Shown here piece after piece: positions 62,893 to 64,000 of a DNA stretch of 64,000 nt. This DNA comes from Rhodanobacter spathiphylli B39 (GTDB lineage Bacteria > Pseudomonadota > Gammaproteobacteria > Xanthomonadales > Rhodanobacteraceae): contig NZ_AJXT01000046.1 of NCBI RefSeq assembly GCF_000264295.1, forward strand, positions 38,654-102,653. Reading direction: 5' to 3'. How positions within the stretch are numbered: position 1 is the stretch's first letter; each line of letters begins with the position of its first letter. Position numbers and translations under genes: made by a program. The notes under the pieces were generated by a model. It had not been told where the DNA came from. It saw only the letters and a list, made by a program, of their open reading frames with translations, and searched no databases.

Positions 62893-63261
62893 ATGCGCCA
62901 TCCCAAGATCCGCACCAGCCTCTGTGCCACCGCCATGATGTTCGGCTTCGCGGCCATTCCGTTCGGCCAGGTGATGGCCCAGGACAACGCCAGCCAGATG
63001 CAGAAGGCGTCGGACAACCAGACGGTGCCCGACAAGGCCGCCGACGCCTGGATCACCACCAAGGTGAAGTCGGAGTTCGGCACCACCAAGGGCGTTTCCG
63101 CCACCGACATCTCGGTGTCGACCAATGACGGGGTGGTGACCCTCAGCGGCACCGTTTCCAGCGCCGCGGAGAAAGACAGCGCCGAGCGCGTTGCGAAGAG
63201 CGTCAAGGGCGTCAAGAGTGTCGACGCCAGTGGGCTGACCGTCGGCGTCGCCGAAAAATGA
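62893..63261 (+). CDS. Periplasmic BON-domain protein (OsmY-like)
   Basis: A 122-residue protein with a signal peptide (1-28, ending QVMAQ) and one BON domain (about 45-115: AWITTKVKSEFG, ISVSTNDGVVTLSGTVSSAAEKDSAERVAKSVKGVKSVD). BON domains bind phospholipid, and OsmY-type proteins are induced by osmotic and stationary-phase stress. GGGAGA precedes the ATG at 62893. The 235-base spacer upstream holds the lipoprotein terminator and, presumably, this gene's promoter. Confidence 0.88.
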   Translation: MRHPKIRTSLCATAMMFGFAAIPFGQVMAQDNASQMQKASDNQTVPDKAADAWITTKVKSEFGTTKGVSATDISVSTNDGVVTLSGTVSSAAEKDSAERVAKSVKGVKSVDASGLTVGVAEK

Positions 63262-63299
63262 TCGCGGCATGAGGGTGGTGATGCCACCTCGCTGAAACG

Positions 63300-63325
63300 A
63301 AAAAGGCGCCCCAGGGCGCCTTTTT
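63300..63325. terminator. Bidirectional intrinsic terminator
   Basis: AAAAAGGCGCC / GGCGCCTTTTT, an 11-base stem with a 4-base loop, lies between the convergent BON-domain gene (+) and pilU (-). The A/T tracts on both sides serve both directions. Confidence 0.9.
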
Positions 63326-63343
63326 CCTCATCCGGAAGATGCC

Positions 63344-64000
63344 TCAGCGATTGAGGAAATTCGCACCGCCAAGGTTGTTCCCGTCGCGCGTCTCCTCCAG
63401 TTCCACGCCGTCCAGGCCCTGCGACAGGGTATGCGCATCGCCACCCTGCGCCAGTTTGATGCGCAGGCGCACCTCGTTGGAGCTGTCGGCGTAACGCAAC
63501 GCGTCCTCGTAGCTGATCTCGCCAGCGTGATAGAGCTCGACCAGGGCCTGGTCGAACGTCTTCATGCCCAACAGGGTGGACTCCTTCATCACTTCCTTCA
63601 GCTTGTGGATCTCGCCCTGGCGGATGTAGTCCTGCACCAGCGGCGTGCCCAGCAGCACTTCCACCGCCACGCGGCGCGCCTTGCCGTCCGGGGTGGGGAT
63701 CAGCATCTGCGCCACGATGCCCTTCAGGTTCAGCGAAAGGTCCATCAACAACTGCTGGCGACGGTCTTCCGGGAAGAAGTGCAGGATGCGGTCCATCGCC
63801 TGGTTCGCGTTGTTCGCGTGCAGGGTGCACAGCACCAGGTGGCCCGTTTCGGCAAAGGCAATCGCGTGGTCCATGCCCTCGCGGGTACGCACCTCGCCGA
63901 TCATGATCACGTCCGGCGCCTGGCGCAGGGTGTTCTTCAGGGCGTTGTCCCAGCTATCGGTGTCGATGCCGACCTCGCGCTGGGTGATGATGCAGCCCTC
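63344..64000 (-). CDS. pilU: Type IV pilus retraction ATPase PilU (C-terminal part, runs off the window)
   Basis: Only the last 218 residues are in the window. They include TQREVGIDTDSWDNALKN, the Walker B/Asp box region RQAPDVIMIGEVRTREGMDHAIAFAETGHL, the His box LCTLHANNANQAMDRI, and a C-terminal tail (YEDALRYADSSNEVRLRIKLAQGG) that follows PilU more than PilT. PilU is the accessory retraction ATPase acting with PilT. Its N-terminus, with Walker A, lies beyond position 64000; pilT usually is upstream of it. Confidence 0.88.
   Translation of the reverse strand, partial: EGCIITQREVGIDTDSWDNALKNTLRQAPDVIMIGEVRTREGMDHAIAFAETGHLVLCTLHANNANQAMDRILHFFPEDRRQQLLMDLSLNLKGIVAQMLIPTPDGKARRVAVEVLLGTPLVQDYIRQGEIHKLKEVMKESTLLGMKTFDQALVELYHAGEISYEDALRYADSSNEVRLRIKLAQGGDAHTLSQGLDGVELEETRDGNNLGGANFLNR

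Noticed and set aside
1..64000. Prophage, insertion sequence, tRNA or rRNA genes
   Set aside because: No transposase, integrase, structural phage gene, tRNA cloverleaf or rRNA sequence was recognised; base composition appears uniform.

Overview
The window looks like core chromosome of a high-GC gammaproteobacterium of the Xanthomonadales (Lysobacterales), most likely Rhodanobacteraceae (Rhodanobacter/Dyella-like). This is an inference from gene content: pilD-coaE at the left edge, the pilG-gshB-tonB-yqgE-ruvX-pyrB neighbourhood, large TonB-dependent receptors, S9 peptidases, REP-like GC-rich palindromes, and uniformly GC-rich coding sequence. I saw no tRNA, rRNA, CRISPR array, transposase or prophage gene. 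Coding density is high and many genes overlap by 1-11 bases in operons.

Layout. 1-6.0 kb: prepilin peptidase and CoA biosynthesis (pilD-coaE, +), then a minus-strand folate/lipoprotein group (lgt, thyA, folA, a Nudix-ThiE fusion) with an AIM24-family gene inserted on the other strand. 6.1-14.3 kb: two tandem secreted S9 peptidases, a large TonB-dependent receptor and a Sel1-repeat protein, probably a peptide scavenging set. 14.3-20.7 kb: lemA with two TPM-domain genes, dgkA, a POT peptide transporter and a RegB/RegA-type redox two-component pair. 20.9-24.9 kb: a three-gene unit of TonB-dependent receptor, Asp-box beta-propeller with clustered Cys/His, and thioredoxin-like protein. 24.9-32.1 kb: periplasmic isoaspartyl peptidase, a BlaR1/BlaI-type pair with two visible operators, a fused acetoacetate CoA-transferase, an OmpR-type two-component system and tesA. 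32.1-38.2 kb: the ybbA/ybbP-like ABC exporter, an SLC13-like transporter flanked by structured repeats, a DUF4097 protein and a His/Met-rich small protein. 38.3-44.5 kb: nucleotide-sanitation genes (mazG, cysQ, nudE, an IMPase), an isolated gspN, bioA and rsmE.

44.5-56.6 kb is the complete minus-strand Pil-Chp chemosensory cluster for type IV pilus twitching (pilG, pilH, pilI, pilJ, chpA, chpB-like, chpC). It lacks pilK, and its ChpB has Ala where CheB has its catalytic Ser. ChpA carries ten in-frame 15-residue repeats. Downstream come gshB-tonB-yqgE-ruvX-pyrB, a lipoprotein, a BON-domain protein, and the C-terminal part of the pilus ATPase pilU at the right edge. Pilus functions therefore occur at both ends and in the middle of the window.

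The points most worth a second look are the degenerate ChpB without PilK, the coding repeat in chpA, the two multi-hairpin repeats flanking the SLC13-like gene, the receptor/propeller/thioredoxin operon, the BlaR1-like protein without a penicillin-binding sensor domain, the fused CoA-transferase, and a histidine kinase with an aberrant ATP-binding motif.
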